Part shown: positions 1 through 10,178 of the stretch, one piece after another
How positions within the stretch are numbered: the first letter of the stretch is position 1
Layout of the letters: each line of letters opens with the position of its first letter
Assembly (NCBI RefSeq): GCF_000218685.1
Contig: NW_006763298.1
Location: forward strand, 62,001 to 126,000
Direction of reading: 5' to 3'
Origin: Serpula lacrymans var. lacrymans S7.9
Taxonomy: Eukaryota; Basidiomycota; Agaricomycetes; Boletales; Serpulaceae
Length of the DNA: 64,000 bases
The notes under the pieces: generated by a model
The model's input: only the letters and a program-made list of their open reading frames with translations
What the model was told of the DNA's origin: nothing
Database searches by the model: none
Made by a program: the position numbers and the translations under genes

Positions 1-11
1 AGTACAAGAGT

Positions 12-417
12 TGTGACAACACCAACAAGACACAGTCTTGGGGCACTGGAGCACAATGAAAACAACACTCAAAAGAAGAGGAAGGGGTGGGAGTGGTTAC
101 CCATTAGGTTTCAACAAGTTAGTTGTTGGTAGACAACAGGAGGACTCGCTGAGTCCTTCACCATGTATTGCTCCTGTATATGGTACTATACAGTTGTAAA
201 TAGAGTTTAAAGTCCGATGTTTAACATGTGACCGGTCACATGATGAGTCTAGACATTGGTCAGGTGTTGTGTCAAATGACTGGTCATGTGACTTATGAAA
301 AAGTCAAAAATGTAAAGTAAAGTAAATGGTCACATGACTGGTTATGTGACTTGGAAAAATAAAAGTAAAAGTACAAAAAAGTAAGTGTAAGTAGGTACTG
401 GTATGTTAATTGTAACA
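12..417 (-). repeat. Solo LTR, Gypsy LTR family A
   Basis: The repeat begins TGTGACAAC and ends TTGTAACA, so it has the TG...CA termini of an LTR. It is flanked by a perfect 5-bp target duplication AGAGT (7-11 and 418-422), so this is a true insertion reduced to a solo LTR. The transcriptional sense is the minus strand, judged from the TATA-like block and the GGACTC...GAGTCC hairpin shared with family B. It contains an 18-bp perfect palindrome at 225-242 built from TGTGACCGGTCACA. Confidence 0.9.
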
Positions 418-492
418 AGAGTGGCCTGACTAAATGGTTAACCAATAAGAAAAAAAGGGAAGTGGTCTGATCTATTGTATTACTAATCTATG

Positions 493-592
493 NNNNNNNN
501 NNNNNNNNNNNNNNNNNNNNNNNNNNNNNNNNNNNNNNNNNNNNNNNNNNNNNNNNNNNNNNNNNNNNNNNNNNNNNNNNNNNNNNNNNNNN
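493..592. other. Assembly gap (100 N)
   Basis: Exactly 100 undetermined bases, the usual placeholder for a scaffold gap of unknown size. Sequence to its left (418-492) shows no recognisable gene. Confidence 0.99.
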
Positions 593-780
593 ACGTGAGG
601 AGTCTGAGATAGCGTTCATGGTGAGCTTGTTCTCCTCGCATAATCGCTGTTCACATTTGTGTGCTCAGATCTGTAGAAAAGACTGGGATGATAAAGACTC
701 CGAGAAATCTGGGGAAGAGATTGAGAGGTTGGCGCCTCCCGAGAAAAATGACTTCTGGAAAGTCTTTTTCAAAACATAAG
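593..780 (+). pseudogene. Ty3/Gypsy pol fragment (protease-RT linker)
   Basis: A short open stretch reads through acidic linker residues into NDFWKVF, the motif that precedes the reverse transcriptase domain in Gypsy polyproteins. The related Gypsy copy at 8455-10178 has the same NDFWKVFSKHKSEH block. The reading frame breaks at about 775, and the rest of the RT is absent. The left side is cut by the assembly gap. The following 150 bases (781-933) show no gene. This is a truncated relic. Confidence 0.6.
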
Positions 781-933
781 TCAGAGCACTTAATGGAAAA
801 TAAGAAGAAAAAAGATAAGAGTAATAAGATGCTGGCCGTGATCTCTAGTCCAAGGGCGAGAGGAGTGGCGGGCAATGAGTTGGATAACCACAACATGATG
901 GGAATGCAATGAGAAAAAATCGATTCCTCACAG

Positions 934-1195
934 TATAAAGGTAGGAGGAACTAGTTGATATTTGAACTGCAGGAACGGAGTACAGGAGCTACAGCTTGTA
1001 TACTATCAGAGGGATGGGAGCTTGTAAAGAGTAACTTGTAATATAGGTACAGAGTTCCATGCAGACAATTATTTAGCAAGGGGAAACCATATGTGGGGGG
1101 AGTGTACTATAAGGTCTGAACTACAGAGTCCATGAGGAATATGAGAATGTGCAGAGGAAATGTATGGTGGACTAGAAGTCTGGTGCAGGAGTATC
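934..1195 (+). repeat. Inverted-repeat arm 1 (262 bp)
   Basis: This arm is the reverse complement of 1928-2189 over the same 262 bases without gaps. By hand I count eight differences, all transitions. A more diverged third copy lies at about 32980-33619. Similarity to arm 2 continues more weakly to about 1330. Confidence 0.85.
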
Positions 1196-1299
1196 GGAGC
1201 AGATATCCGGAGTATCATGTAGGAGTGGGGTACAGGACTATGCCAAATGGCAGAATACAAGGAGCATAATCAAAGGGTACCAAAATTTTAGGGGTTTGG

Positions 1300-1757
1300 A
1301 CTTGAGAATCTGTCCTTTTTGGAATCCTGGAACTATGCCTTCTGGCATGGATATGACAACTCCCCATCTCTTTAACATCACAGAGCAAGATATCTACTTG
1401 CAATTGTGGATAAGCTACTCTCAGTCTATGGAAAAAATGGCGGCTGTGCATATGACATTGGATGTGCTTTTTCATCTACGCTATCCAACAGATGTTTGGA
1501 AGCATGTACAAAGGAACTAAATCTCTAGATGGTGGTAGGTGCATTCTATGGCTATGCGCACAATAGAAAGTGCCAACTAGACTATCACCCGATACATGTT
1601 GACCTTACCGAAGGTGAAGGCTGTGAATATATTTTTTTGTTGTCCAACAATCTCAAAAGAAGTACAAGGCATTCCAGCCATTTCTATTGCCATCAAACTA
1701 TTGAAGAACACTTTGCTTTTTAGGATATGGATAAATACGCAGCACTAAGTATTTTTT
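1300..1757 (+). pseudogene. KDZ-type transposase fragment
   Basis: Translation across several stops gives GGCAYDIGCAFSSTL, then FYGYAHNRKCQLDYHPIHV, LTEGEGCEYIF, RSTRHSS and a final DMDKYAALS. These match the conserved core of Kyakuja-Dileera-Zisupton (KDZ) transposases of Agaricomycetes (YDIGCAF, the HPIHV block and the GLTEGEGCERIFS motif). In-frame stops occur after the KELNL stretch and before DMDKYAALS, and a few residues are missing before LTEGEG. It lies exactly between two inverted repeat arms. It is a dead fragment of a protein that is normally several hundred residues longer. Confidence 0.75.
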
Positions 1758-1927
1758 TATATTATCATATTTGTACTGGAAGACAGAACTCTGGTGTGTC
1801 CAAAGAAGATACTTCCTGAGTTTAAAGCTCCCAAACCATTGGCATACTTGGGATTATGTTTCTTGTGATCTGCCAGTTGGCATAACTCTACACCCCAGTT
1901 CCACATGGTACTGCGATTGTCCGCCCT

Positions 1928-2189
1928 GATACTCCTGCACCAGACTTCTAGTCCATCATACATTTCCTCTGCACATTCTCATATTCCTCATGGACTCTGT
2001 AATTTAGACCTTATAGTACACTCCCCCCACATATGGTTTCCCCTTGCTAAATAATTGTCTGCATGGAACTCTGTACCTACATTACAAGTTACTCTTTACA
2101 AACTCCCACCCCTCTGATAGTATACAAGTTGTAGCTCCTGTACTCCGTTCCTGCAGTTCAAATATCAACCAGTTCCTCCTACCTTTATA
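1928..2189 (-). repeat. Inverted-repeat arm 2 (262 bp)
   Basis: Reverse complement of 934-1195. On this side the repeat unit extends outward to about 2410, and that extension matches the third copy at about 32760-33000. In this orientation the arm contains a TATAAAGG box at its outer end. Confidence 0.85.
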
Positions 2190-2501
2190 CAAGTCTCCTT
2201 CTAAGTTTTTTGGTCCTTCTCCGAAGGGTCTTTACTCTGCTCCCTTTTTATCCTCTACTCTTCCCCATCCATTCCAACAAGTTAGGGACCAAGGTCCATG
2301 GAAGGTCCTAGTGCATGAGCTAAGCCAATTCCCTATCTCATTCCCCGTACTCCATTACTCCAACACCCAACTCTGCAGCTCCACTACTCCGAAGAGGCCA
2401 CAACTCTGACACTTATTTGATCTATGTTTCTGTGTTAAATATTGTAATTACAGGTAATTTTATATAGAATCACTGACAAAATGCTTTATCTGCAGTATAT
2501 G
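2190..2501. other. Outer part of the inverted repeat, then no gene seen
   Basis: Positions 2190-2410 match the distal part of the dispersed repeat at 32760-33000. An open frame runs across 2044-2409 but has no family resemblance and is treated as chance. I see nothing in 2411-2501. Confidence 0.5.
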
Positions 2502-2917
2502 TGTTACAATACACAATTTCCGGACCTTTAAATTTTATTCTCCACTTTAACTTTCTTTCACAGTTTTCACACACTGTGCCATGCAGCACTTCCCATTTTG
2601 TTCAAACTCCACTTTTGAATGCTGCACTGCTTTTCTTGATTCTTAGCTACAACTCTCTTATAAAGTAGAGTTGGTCACACGGGCTGTGCCCTATGACATC
2701 ATCAGCCACTGCCTTCATCAACTGTATAGTGCACATGTACAAATAGTCTGTAGTAGTATAAATACCCTAATAGATCAAGGAGACTCCTCAGTGAGTCCTC
2801 CTATTATTTACCCATAACAAACTTGGTCCTACCCTAAGGGAGATTACCCTCTCCTTCACTCACCCCTCTTTGCCTGTCTTCACTGTGCATCAGAGTATAC
2901 AAACTTTGATTGTTACA
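2502..2917 (+). repeat. Solo LTR, Gypsy LTR family B
   Basis: Starts TGTTACAATACAC and ends TTGTTACA. It is flanked by the perfect 5-bp duplication ATATG (2497-2501 and 2918-2922). A TATA-like box (TAGTATAAATACCC) lies about 30 bases before the conserved AGTGAGTCCTCC block, which I take to be the start of R. Confidence 0.9.
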
Positions 2918-4302
2918 ATATGTGCTCAGTCAGGAGTTGGACACATCAAAAAAAGTGCTGAACCTTTGTGATAGCAATTTTGAAAGGTTTTATCATCACA
3001 AGCAGGCCTATTTAGCATCATTCAAAACAATTCCCTATGAAAGACACACTTGAGGGACATTATCTTGAAGCATCTGATGATCATATGCAATGATAGTAAG
3101 CCTGTGTTTTATTCCTTTAGTGATTGTCTCCATGATCATAATATGTGCTAGCCGGAAGTGGGAGGATGCTTGTAAGGCCCTGAATGCACTTTTTTCTAGC
3201 ATTCCAAATGGACCCCTCAATCAGCTCCACAAAATGTATCATGGGCTTGGAATCAGGTTGATACTACATATACAGCTCTGCAAACAGCAGAAAAACAGAC
3301 TTCCAATTTGAAAGCTTCTTTAAACATAAAAGAGCAGTGGGAAATAGGTGGCTCTGAATATAACTCTCACAAAGAAAGAGCTTCATTTGCAAAGTATTGA
3401 AGTATTCTAGATGCTCTGGAGCGTGCAGTTGTAATGCAACTGACTGAGCTTTCAAAGCTGTCAATGTTTGGAACAGGTAAGCAGGTATTTATTTGTGTGT
3501 TGTTTTACAGGTTACAGTAATATTTGCTAGGCTATAAACTTTGGCAAAAGATTAGCAAAGGATTGCAGTGGCACTCTGAGGCTATTTGAAGTGCAATCAA
3601 ATGTTACAATGCTCAGGCTACACTTCTCCTGCCTCCTTGCCCAAAGCTAACATAGAAGGAAATTGCAGACTACACATTTTTGGTCGAGTTTGCTCTCCTT
3701 TGCTGCTCACAAGCTGACATCTCTGACAGCTCTCAGATAGAACCTGCAAATAAAGCTGCAGCAGTAAGGTACCTCAAACTGTGTCACACTTGAGAAAAAA
3801 CTGTGAGGCTGAATGTTGAGGATTGTTGTTTATGCACAGCCATTCACAAAGAAAAAATAGAGGTCACAAGGACTATTACATAGCTCTCAGAGACAAATTC
3901 ACCTCTTGCTGCTGAGCTGAAGTGTCAATGGCAATCAAGGTATGCAGTGAATAAGTTGCATATTCATTGGCTTGGTCAGATTCAAAACTTACCAGGCTTC
4001 TCAGAACAGCATGACATAGGCATCAGTGTGCGGTCAGAAGTTTTGAAGCCCTCAGTATCTGGTACAGTTTTGGCCACAATAAATGAAGGTCAGTCAGGCA
4101 CCTTCTTGGCCTTCCTTATAGCAAATAATAACATGTAAACTATAGCTGCCTGAGAGCGTAATCTTGAAATTGACAGGATGATAACTACCAAACATACTGA
4201 TGGTTCTGTAGCTAAAAGGAGGGAACAACAACAAATAGCACCAGATACATTGGAATTTTTGCAGGATGTTGTTAATGATTAATTTGTATATAATGTTATA
4301 TG
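2918..4302. other. No identifiable gene
   Basis: AT-rich sequence with a few short open frames (for example 3090-3311 plus and 3947-4138 plus). None shows a motif I recognise. The stretch could be a decayed transposon, but nothing in it supports a specific call. Confidence 0.5.
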
Positions 4303-4617
4303 TAATAAAACTAAGTGAAACTCAGCTGCTGCCCAAGAGGCTATAGAAACGACTATATTATTTACCTATGTGAAACTACAATGGTTTAAGGTGATCTCTA
4401 ATAAATGTAATGTAACATACCTCAGCCGCTGCCCAAGAGGCTATAGAAACGACTGAGGTATTTCTATACTAAACCCCCTACTACTTATAGTTAGAGGTGC
4501 TACTTGCTACAGTATAATGACTCCTAGGAGGACAATGGTTACTCCATGGAGTGGTGGCTATGCTCCATGGAGAACAATGGCTGCTTCGGCAGAGACCGGG
4601 TTTATCCGGTTTTGTCA
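4303..4617 (-). repeat. Copia-1 3' LTR
   Basis: Read on the minus strand it begins TGACAAAACCGG and ends TTTTATTA, like the LTRs at 12771-13092, 27481-27802 and 53909-54230. Two copies of the motif TCGTTTCTATAGCCTCT with GGGCAGC lie near the 3' end. Confidence 0.85.
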
Positions 4618-4626
4618 CTCCCACTT
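4618..4626 (-). promoter_or_regulatory. Copia-1 polypurine tract
   Basis: The minus strand reads AAGTGGGAG directly before the TGACAAAACC start of the 3' LTR, the position expected for the plus-strand DNA primer of a retrotransposon. Confidence 0.6.
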
Positions 4627-6568
4627 GAGTGCAACTGTAGTCCCATAGCTTTAGAGAATTTCCAGTGTTTTTCATGAGTGAGGGGTTTAGTGAGAATGTC
4701 TGCAACCATATGTCCTGTAGGAACATATCTGATTACTGCCTCTCCCTTTGATACTAAGTCATCTTGGATAAAATGATATTTCCGTTGAATGTGTTTTGTG
4801 CGAGCACGGAACTGTGGATCTCGTGTAAGAATGATAGCTGCTTGATTGTCACAGTGCAATGTTGTAGGTCCATTTTGAGCATGTCCAATTTCTTCAAAAA
4901 ATGTCCAAAGCCATGCAAGGTGTTGTCCAGCATTGCTTAGTCCAATGTACTCTGACTCCGTGGAGGATAAAGCTACCATGCTTTGTCTTTTGCTTGTCCA
5001 GGAGATTGCTCCTTGGATGGTGATAAAGACAAACCCTGATGTTGATCAAGATGTGTCTGGGTCTCCAGACCAATCTGCATCCGAATATCCATAGAAATCC
5101 ATGTCCATGGAGACATCTGTGCCATCATATTGTAGTTCCATGTCCCTGGTTGCTTTCAGATATTGGAGGACACATTTTGCAGCTTCCCAGTGATGGCTCC
5201 TTGGAGCTGAGCTATGCCTGCTTAGTATTCCAACAACGTAGGCAATGCCTGGGCGGGTTCCGAGCATGGCATACATGAGGGAGCCTACAATTGAGAGGTA
5301 TGACACTTGACGCCCTTCAATATGCATGGCATCTACCCAAAATGACTTTGGGAGCTTGGAATCATGGAGCATAGTGGTTGCTAATGTAGCCAATGTCTGA
5401 TTCATGTGTTTTGCAATGCCATTTTGTTCCGGAGTATCTGCAGCTGTAGTTTCTTGGATGACACCATCTCCTCGGAGTTGATTTTTGAATGCATTGCCAG
5501 TATATTCTCCTCCCCCATCACTCCGGAAGAATTCTGTGTATAGTGGAGTGAAGTTTTCTTCTCCCAAATGAGTCCGGAAGAATGTTTGGACATCTTCTTT
5601 CTATTGCTTGTATCGTTCCAGTGCTTCACTTTTATGTTTTAGGAAATATATCCATGGAAATTTGGAGAAATCATCTACAATGATAATCCAGTACCGAAAA
5701 CCCTCCCTGGAAGTTGGTTTGATTGGTCCTCCAACATCTGTGTGCACAATTTGTATGGGGCGCTTGGCTCGGTTTCCTCCAGTGGACTTGAAAGGTAATT
5801 TCTTCATCTTTCCTAAAGCACAAGGTTCACAAAACTCTGGGGTTCCGGTAAGGGTGTCTATGTCCTGGAGCTGTCTTTTTGTAACCATTTGTTGCAAGCG
5901 GTCCATTCCAATGTGTCCCATTCTCCTGTGCAATAAATTTACATCTACTGCTGCAAAAGCTGACTCCGGGTTGATTTCGGGTTTTGCTTGGATGTGATTA
6001 AGTCCTCGCTTGTGTAACGCAGTGAGGATAAGTTCCTCCTTTTTCCGAACTTCACAAGCATTTGACCCTGCTGGAAAAATTGTTGATAACCCCGTTTTGG
6101 ACAATTTGTGGACAGAGACGAGTGCTAAAGTGAAGTTTGGCACAAGTAAGACATTTGACAGTGCAATATTGTAGTCTTTTTTGCCAACAGTTGCTTGTAG
6201 GATTACTGTTCCAATGCCAATGGCATTTACAGAGGATTCATCCCCAAAACTGATTGTCCTCAGAGGATGCAGAACATGGTATGTTCCTGGCTCAAACCAG
6301 GAGCAGTGAGGGACCATGTGGGATGTTGCTCCGGAGTCAATAATAATTGTTGTTTTGGTCTTATCGGGTTCCGACACAAGGTAAGCTTGAATGTGTTTAG
6401 CAAGGGGCTTGGAAATATGTACATGTTCCAATGCAATATGACTCTGTTCCTCCTCGGAGTCAGATCCAGATGATTGCTCCGCTGTATTTGCCTTTTCCTT
6501 CTCTTTTCCTTTATCCTTGTGTCTTTCCTTTCCCTTCTTCCTTTGATCTTTTTCAGCTGACTGAAGTG
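4618..6568 (-). pseudogene. Copia-1 polyprotein: gag tail, protease, integrase, RNase H; RT deleted
   Basis: In order on the minus strand: a lysine-rich gag tail; aspartic protease motif IIDSGATSHM (about 6330); the gag-pre-integrase zinc region (H...H, CEPCALGKMKK); integrase core with HTDVGGP and SDGGGEY; a jump from FWVDAMH straight into SIVGSLMYAMLGTRP; and RNase H with YSDADW and SSTESEY...CDNQAA. The jump (about 5345) removes the integrase C-terminus and nearly the whole reverse transcriptase. Two stops interrupt the frame: TAG at 5601-5603, where the family usually has Gln, and TGA at 5046-5048, where DPDTSRSTSG is expected. Both fit single C-to-T changes. It is non-functional. Confidence 0.85.
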
Positions 6569-6641
6569 TTCAACACTCGGGCAGATCTGTTGTGAAATCA
6601 ACCGATATATCTTGCCAGGGACCAGCTGGTATCGGATTCGG

Positions 6642-8454
6642 TGTCATGCACCAAAGTTGATTGGTAGCATGGACAGGTGTCAATAACGAAGCGAATATTC
6701 AAAAAGACTCGCCTTTGCGCCACACAGGCACAGTACCACGTGGAATAGTAATTAATATTGCCTTTTTCGAACTTGTGGCTGATCAGCATCACCTCTATTA
6801 GGCAATCCAGTCACGCTCACCTTTGCTTTTCCATTCGGTACTTTCTGCATTTCGGCATTTCGGCAAATTTTTGTGTCGCCACTGGCTACACATTGCATTG
6901 CGCCCTCACCTTTGTCGTTTCCTTCACTTCCCTTCCTTTGCCTAGCCCCACCATGGGTCCCTTACTCTCATTTTTATTCTCACCTGATGGTCGTTTCTGG
7001 ATCCCCATTCTAATCCACTTTTTCATCACCTCCACCCTCCTCCTCCTCATCTTATTTGCACCCCCACCATTTCTGATGTCACCACTTCCTATCCGCTTCC
7101 ATCACCAATCCGTCGACTACCACGTGCCACTGCTGATATCAGCAAAGCCCCGGCGGCCAGTTCAAATAGGGCAACAGGTCCATCTTTATGACGTCGATCT
7201 ACCATCATATACTATCAAAACCTCGGTCGCTCGTCTTGTTTGGTTGGAGCGTGGGTGGGTAGTTTTTGAGCTGGAGAAGGTCCATCCCCTTGCGTCGCCC
7301 ATGTTCATTGCCGTCCCATTCACTTGGGTACACTTATCTTTTGTCCATCGTCTTTGCTACAGCTACACCTACCACACGCTGCCTGGGACTCACTTGTTCC
7401 AAATTGGGACTACTCCTCTCCCTCCCTCGTTTGACCAGGTGGTCCAACACAACCAGTCCATTGGTAAGGCCATGGAACTGTCGGATTTGGACTAGGTGGT
7501 GGACTGGTGGCTCCAGTTTATTTTTCTTCAGCAGAACATTTATTTATAGTGCAATTATTTTTGATTTTTGAATCATTTTTATGGACACATATTTTTTTAG
7601 AATGCCTGACTGACAATAAAGGAACTGTGTTGATACTGATAGTGTTTTGCCTTGCCCTTTTTTTACTGCATCTTCCCATGACATCATGATTTTCCTGCTC
7701 TCTTTTTGCTATTGGACTTTACTTTATGGCTGTACAAACCTGTAACATTACTTACACAGCATTCATTGTTCTATCCCTTTCTTTTCCTTTTTTTGACAAT
7801 CTTATCCTGTACTACCTACACAGGATTTGTCAGTGTACATTCCTTCCTTCATGTTCTTTCTCATTCTTTTTGCACAGCTATACCGTGCATAGCCTACTTT
7901 TCTTTTACTATATAAACCCCTGTATTTTACCTTGTAAAAAAAAGACAAGAACTCAAATCCAGACTTCTTCTCTAATCTCAGGTTCACTACTCACTACTAC
8001 TTGTGATCCAGTGTGGTCACAACACTTCCCACTGCTACTACTGTTAACTGCTGTCATTGTCACTCGTCACTTCCAAAGTCATTATTATCCCTTTCGATTA
8101 GAGTCCTTCTGGACACTACAGTCTGTGCGTCAGGAGCCTGCTATCACTGGGAACCTCGTCATATTGTCGTTCTCAAACCTACCTTGTGCTACGATTAGCA
8201 AGGTAGTGCTCATCTATACTTGTCACTAAGCACCTATCTTCTATAAATTCAACTATCCCTCCTCCTCAAAACCCACACTCATACACCTCTGGGTTTTACT
8301 TTGAAGGATCTTTATACGTACCACCCCACGAACAACCAGACCACTCCACTGTTCTAGGAGGCAAAGCCCATAAACAAGTTCCGTGGAATCTGGGAGGATT
8401 GTGTGTTAGTTTGTTTTGTGTGTGGTTTTCTAACAGCAGTTCTCATCATCGACA
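6642..8454 (+). mobile_element. Element T, copy 1 (1.8 kb, TGTC...GACA, 4-bp TSD)
   Basis: The ends are TGTCATG... and ...CATCGACA. The 4-bp duplication TCGG flanks it (6638-6641 and 8455-8458), and removing the element rejoins the Gypsy integrase frame. The element carries one ORF (6953-7495), an AATAAA about 120 bases after it (near 7615), and then a separate TATATAAA box near 7908 in the same direction. No transposase and no internal direct repeat are visible. It could be a large solo LTR with a coding U3 or a non-autonomous DNA element. Copies 2 (21269-23090) and 3 (36432-38237) are in the opposite orientation. Confidence 0.8.
6953..7495 (+). CDS. Element T ORF: 180-aa predicted membrane protein, family unknown
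   Basis: I chose ATG 6953 because it sits in a strong CACCATGGG context; the open frame upstream has no ATG. The product is 180 residues. An N-terminal hydrophobic segment (about residues 15-40, FWIPILIHFFITSTLLLLIL) is a likely transmembrane helix or signal anchor. A soluble part of about 135 residues follows, rich in aromatic residues, with WLERGWVVFELEKVHPL and VHRLCYSYTYHTLPGTHLF. I do not recognise the family, and there is no protease, integrase or transposase motif. The protein translates identically in copy 2. Copy 3 has lost the start codon and has a frameshift. The intact frame in two copies suggests recent function or recent amplification. Confidence 0.55.
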   Translation: MGPLLSFLFSPDGRFWIPILIHFFITSTLLLLILFAPPPFLMSPLPIRFHHQSVDYHVPLLISAKPRRPVQIGQQVHLYDVDLPSYTIKTSVARLVWLERGWVVFELEKVHPLASPMFIAVPFTWVHLSFVHRLCYSYTYHTLPGTHLFQIGTTPLPPSFDQVVQHNQSIGKAMELSDLD

Positions 8455-10178
8455 TCGGCATAAGTTTACCGGCTGGCGGTTGGTGAGAATTCTTAGCCAT
8501 GGCACATCTCAGACAGGATTTTACGTATTCCTGTACGTCTTTGACCATGCCAGGCCACATGTAGTTTCTGGAGATCAACTCCATTGTTCGTTGCCACCCA
8601 GGGTGCCCAGCCACTGGAGTGTTGTGATGTCTGTCTATTGCCTTAATCCTTGCGGACTCAGGCACATAGATTTTGTCTTTAAAATGGAAGAGCCCGTCTT
8701 CCCATAAATAGTTTCCGTTGCCATCAAGGCGCGCCTTCTCTTCTGAGGAGATGTCTTTCTTGAAGACTTCCAGAAGATCAGAATCCTGCCTGATTCTAAC
8801 ATTGGCAACCCTTGATTGGTCTATCAGGGTAACTCCTTTGTTGTCATCTTTGATGCCGTTGGCATGATCCTCTCTTCTGGACAAAGTGTCCGCTTTCCCC
8901 ATAAAGCTTCCAGGCTTATGAATTAATTTATAATTAAACCTTGACAAGTATACCGCGTAGCGGGCCTGTCTTCGGTTCAAGTCTCGGGCCGTCATAAAAT
9001 ACTCCAGATTCTTATGATCGGTCCAAATTTCAAATTGGTGTCTAGCACCTTCTAAGTAGTGCCGCCAGTGCTCTAAGGCTCTAATGATGGCCAGCATCTC
9101 TTTGTCGTAAATTTGATAGTTGCGCTTTGTAGGCGACAAACTATGTGATAAATAGGCGCAAGGCCTCCAAAGATTGTCAGGGCATTTAATTGATAAAACA
9201 GCCCCAGTAGCAAAATCAGAAGAGTCGGTTTTCAGCCAGAACTCTTTGTCTAATTCTGGAAATGCTAATATGGGCGCCGTTGTAAACACCTGTTTAAGCT
9301 TATCAAAAGCTTCTTGTTCTTTGGCGCCCCAATGCCAAACAATGTCCTTTTTAGTGAGATCGTTCAACGGTCTTGTGATTTTTGCGAAGTTTTTGATAAA
9401 CCTTTGGTAGAAATTGCCTAAGCCAAGGAAGGCCCTAACTCCTTTGACGCAAGTAGGTTCTGGCCAATCCAAGATAGCTTGAACTTTCTCAGGATCCATC
9501 CTGATTCTGTTCTGGCCTATGATCATACCGAGGAAATCTACTTCCTTTACTTTAAAATTACATTTTTCGGGTTTGACGAATAATTTCCGTTCCTGTAAGC
9601 GTCAAAGGACTTCCTGCACGATCCTGTCATGCTCAGCCTCATCGTTGTTCATCATGCTCTGGAAGGTTGCCGGTGAGTTGGTCAACCCAAAGAACATAAC
9701 GAGGGGTTCAAAGGATCCTCGGTGGCACATGAACGCGGCTTTCCAAGCATCTGTTTCTTTGATTCGTACATTATTGTACCCCCATCTGAGATCCATCTTT
9801 GTCAAGATCTTGGCACCAGCCAATTTGTCTACTAGCTGACTGATCAAAGGCAGAGGATACGCATTTTTAACCGTGTGCTCATTCACGTAACTATAGTCCA
9901 TAATCATACACTTTTTACCATCCTTTTTAGGAATGAAGAACACCGGGGACGTCATAGGGCTTTTGGAAGGTCTGATGTAACCCTTCCTAAGCTGTTTATC
10001 TATAAAACTTGATACCTCATCTCTTTCTGGAGCAGAGAGTGGTATCATGTGTCCTTTTCTCGGTTTGAAGGTGTCCTTCAAATCTATAGCATGGTCCCAA
10101 GGCTTAGCCTCTGGGAAGTGCTCTGATTTATGTTTTGAAAAGACTTTCCAGAAGTCATTGTACCCGGGAGGTACCAGC

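Larger units (their letters stand above)
6570..10178 (-). pseudogene. Ty3/Gypsy pol fragment (RT, RNase H, integrase), split by element T
   Basis: On the minus strand from 10178: NDFWKVF, RT motifs (PVFFIPKKDGK, MDYSYVNEHTVKNAYPLP, KMDLRWGYNNVRI, FGLTNSPATFQ), the RNase H region (FGLGNFYQRFI-type, KTDSSDFATGAVLS, TDHKNLEYF), and the integrase zinc region (H...HH-like, CLRCAMAKNSHQPPAGKL), where element T begins at 8454. The frame resumes at 6637 with PIPAGPWQDISVDF, the integrase core start. The catalytic YxDD segment is missing: FQSMMNN runs directly into EAEHDRIV. One in-frame TGA lies at 9602-9604. The 5' side is joined to an LTR at 10178. The left end merges with Copia-1 gag at about 6570 without an LTR. 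Confidence 0.85.

Noticed and set aside
4303..4617. Hairpin-rich repeat TGACAAAACCGG...TTTATTA as a MITE
   Set aside because: The paired copies flanking a primer site, gag-pol and a polypurine tract, and the 5-bp duplications, show that it is a Copia LTR.
7726..8229. 167-aa plus-strand frame in element T (also 21518-22006)
   Set aside because: It covers the TATA box region downstream of the real ORF, differs between copies after 8157, and lacks any motif.
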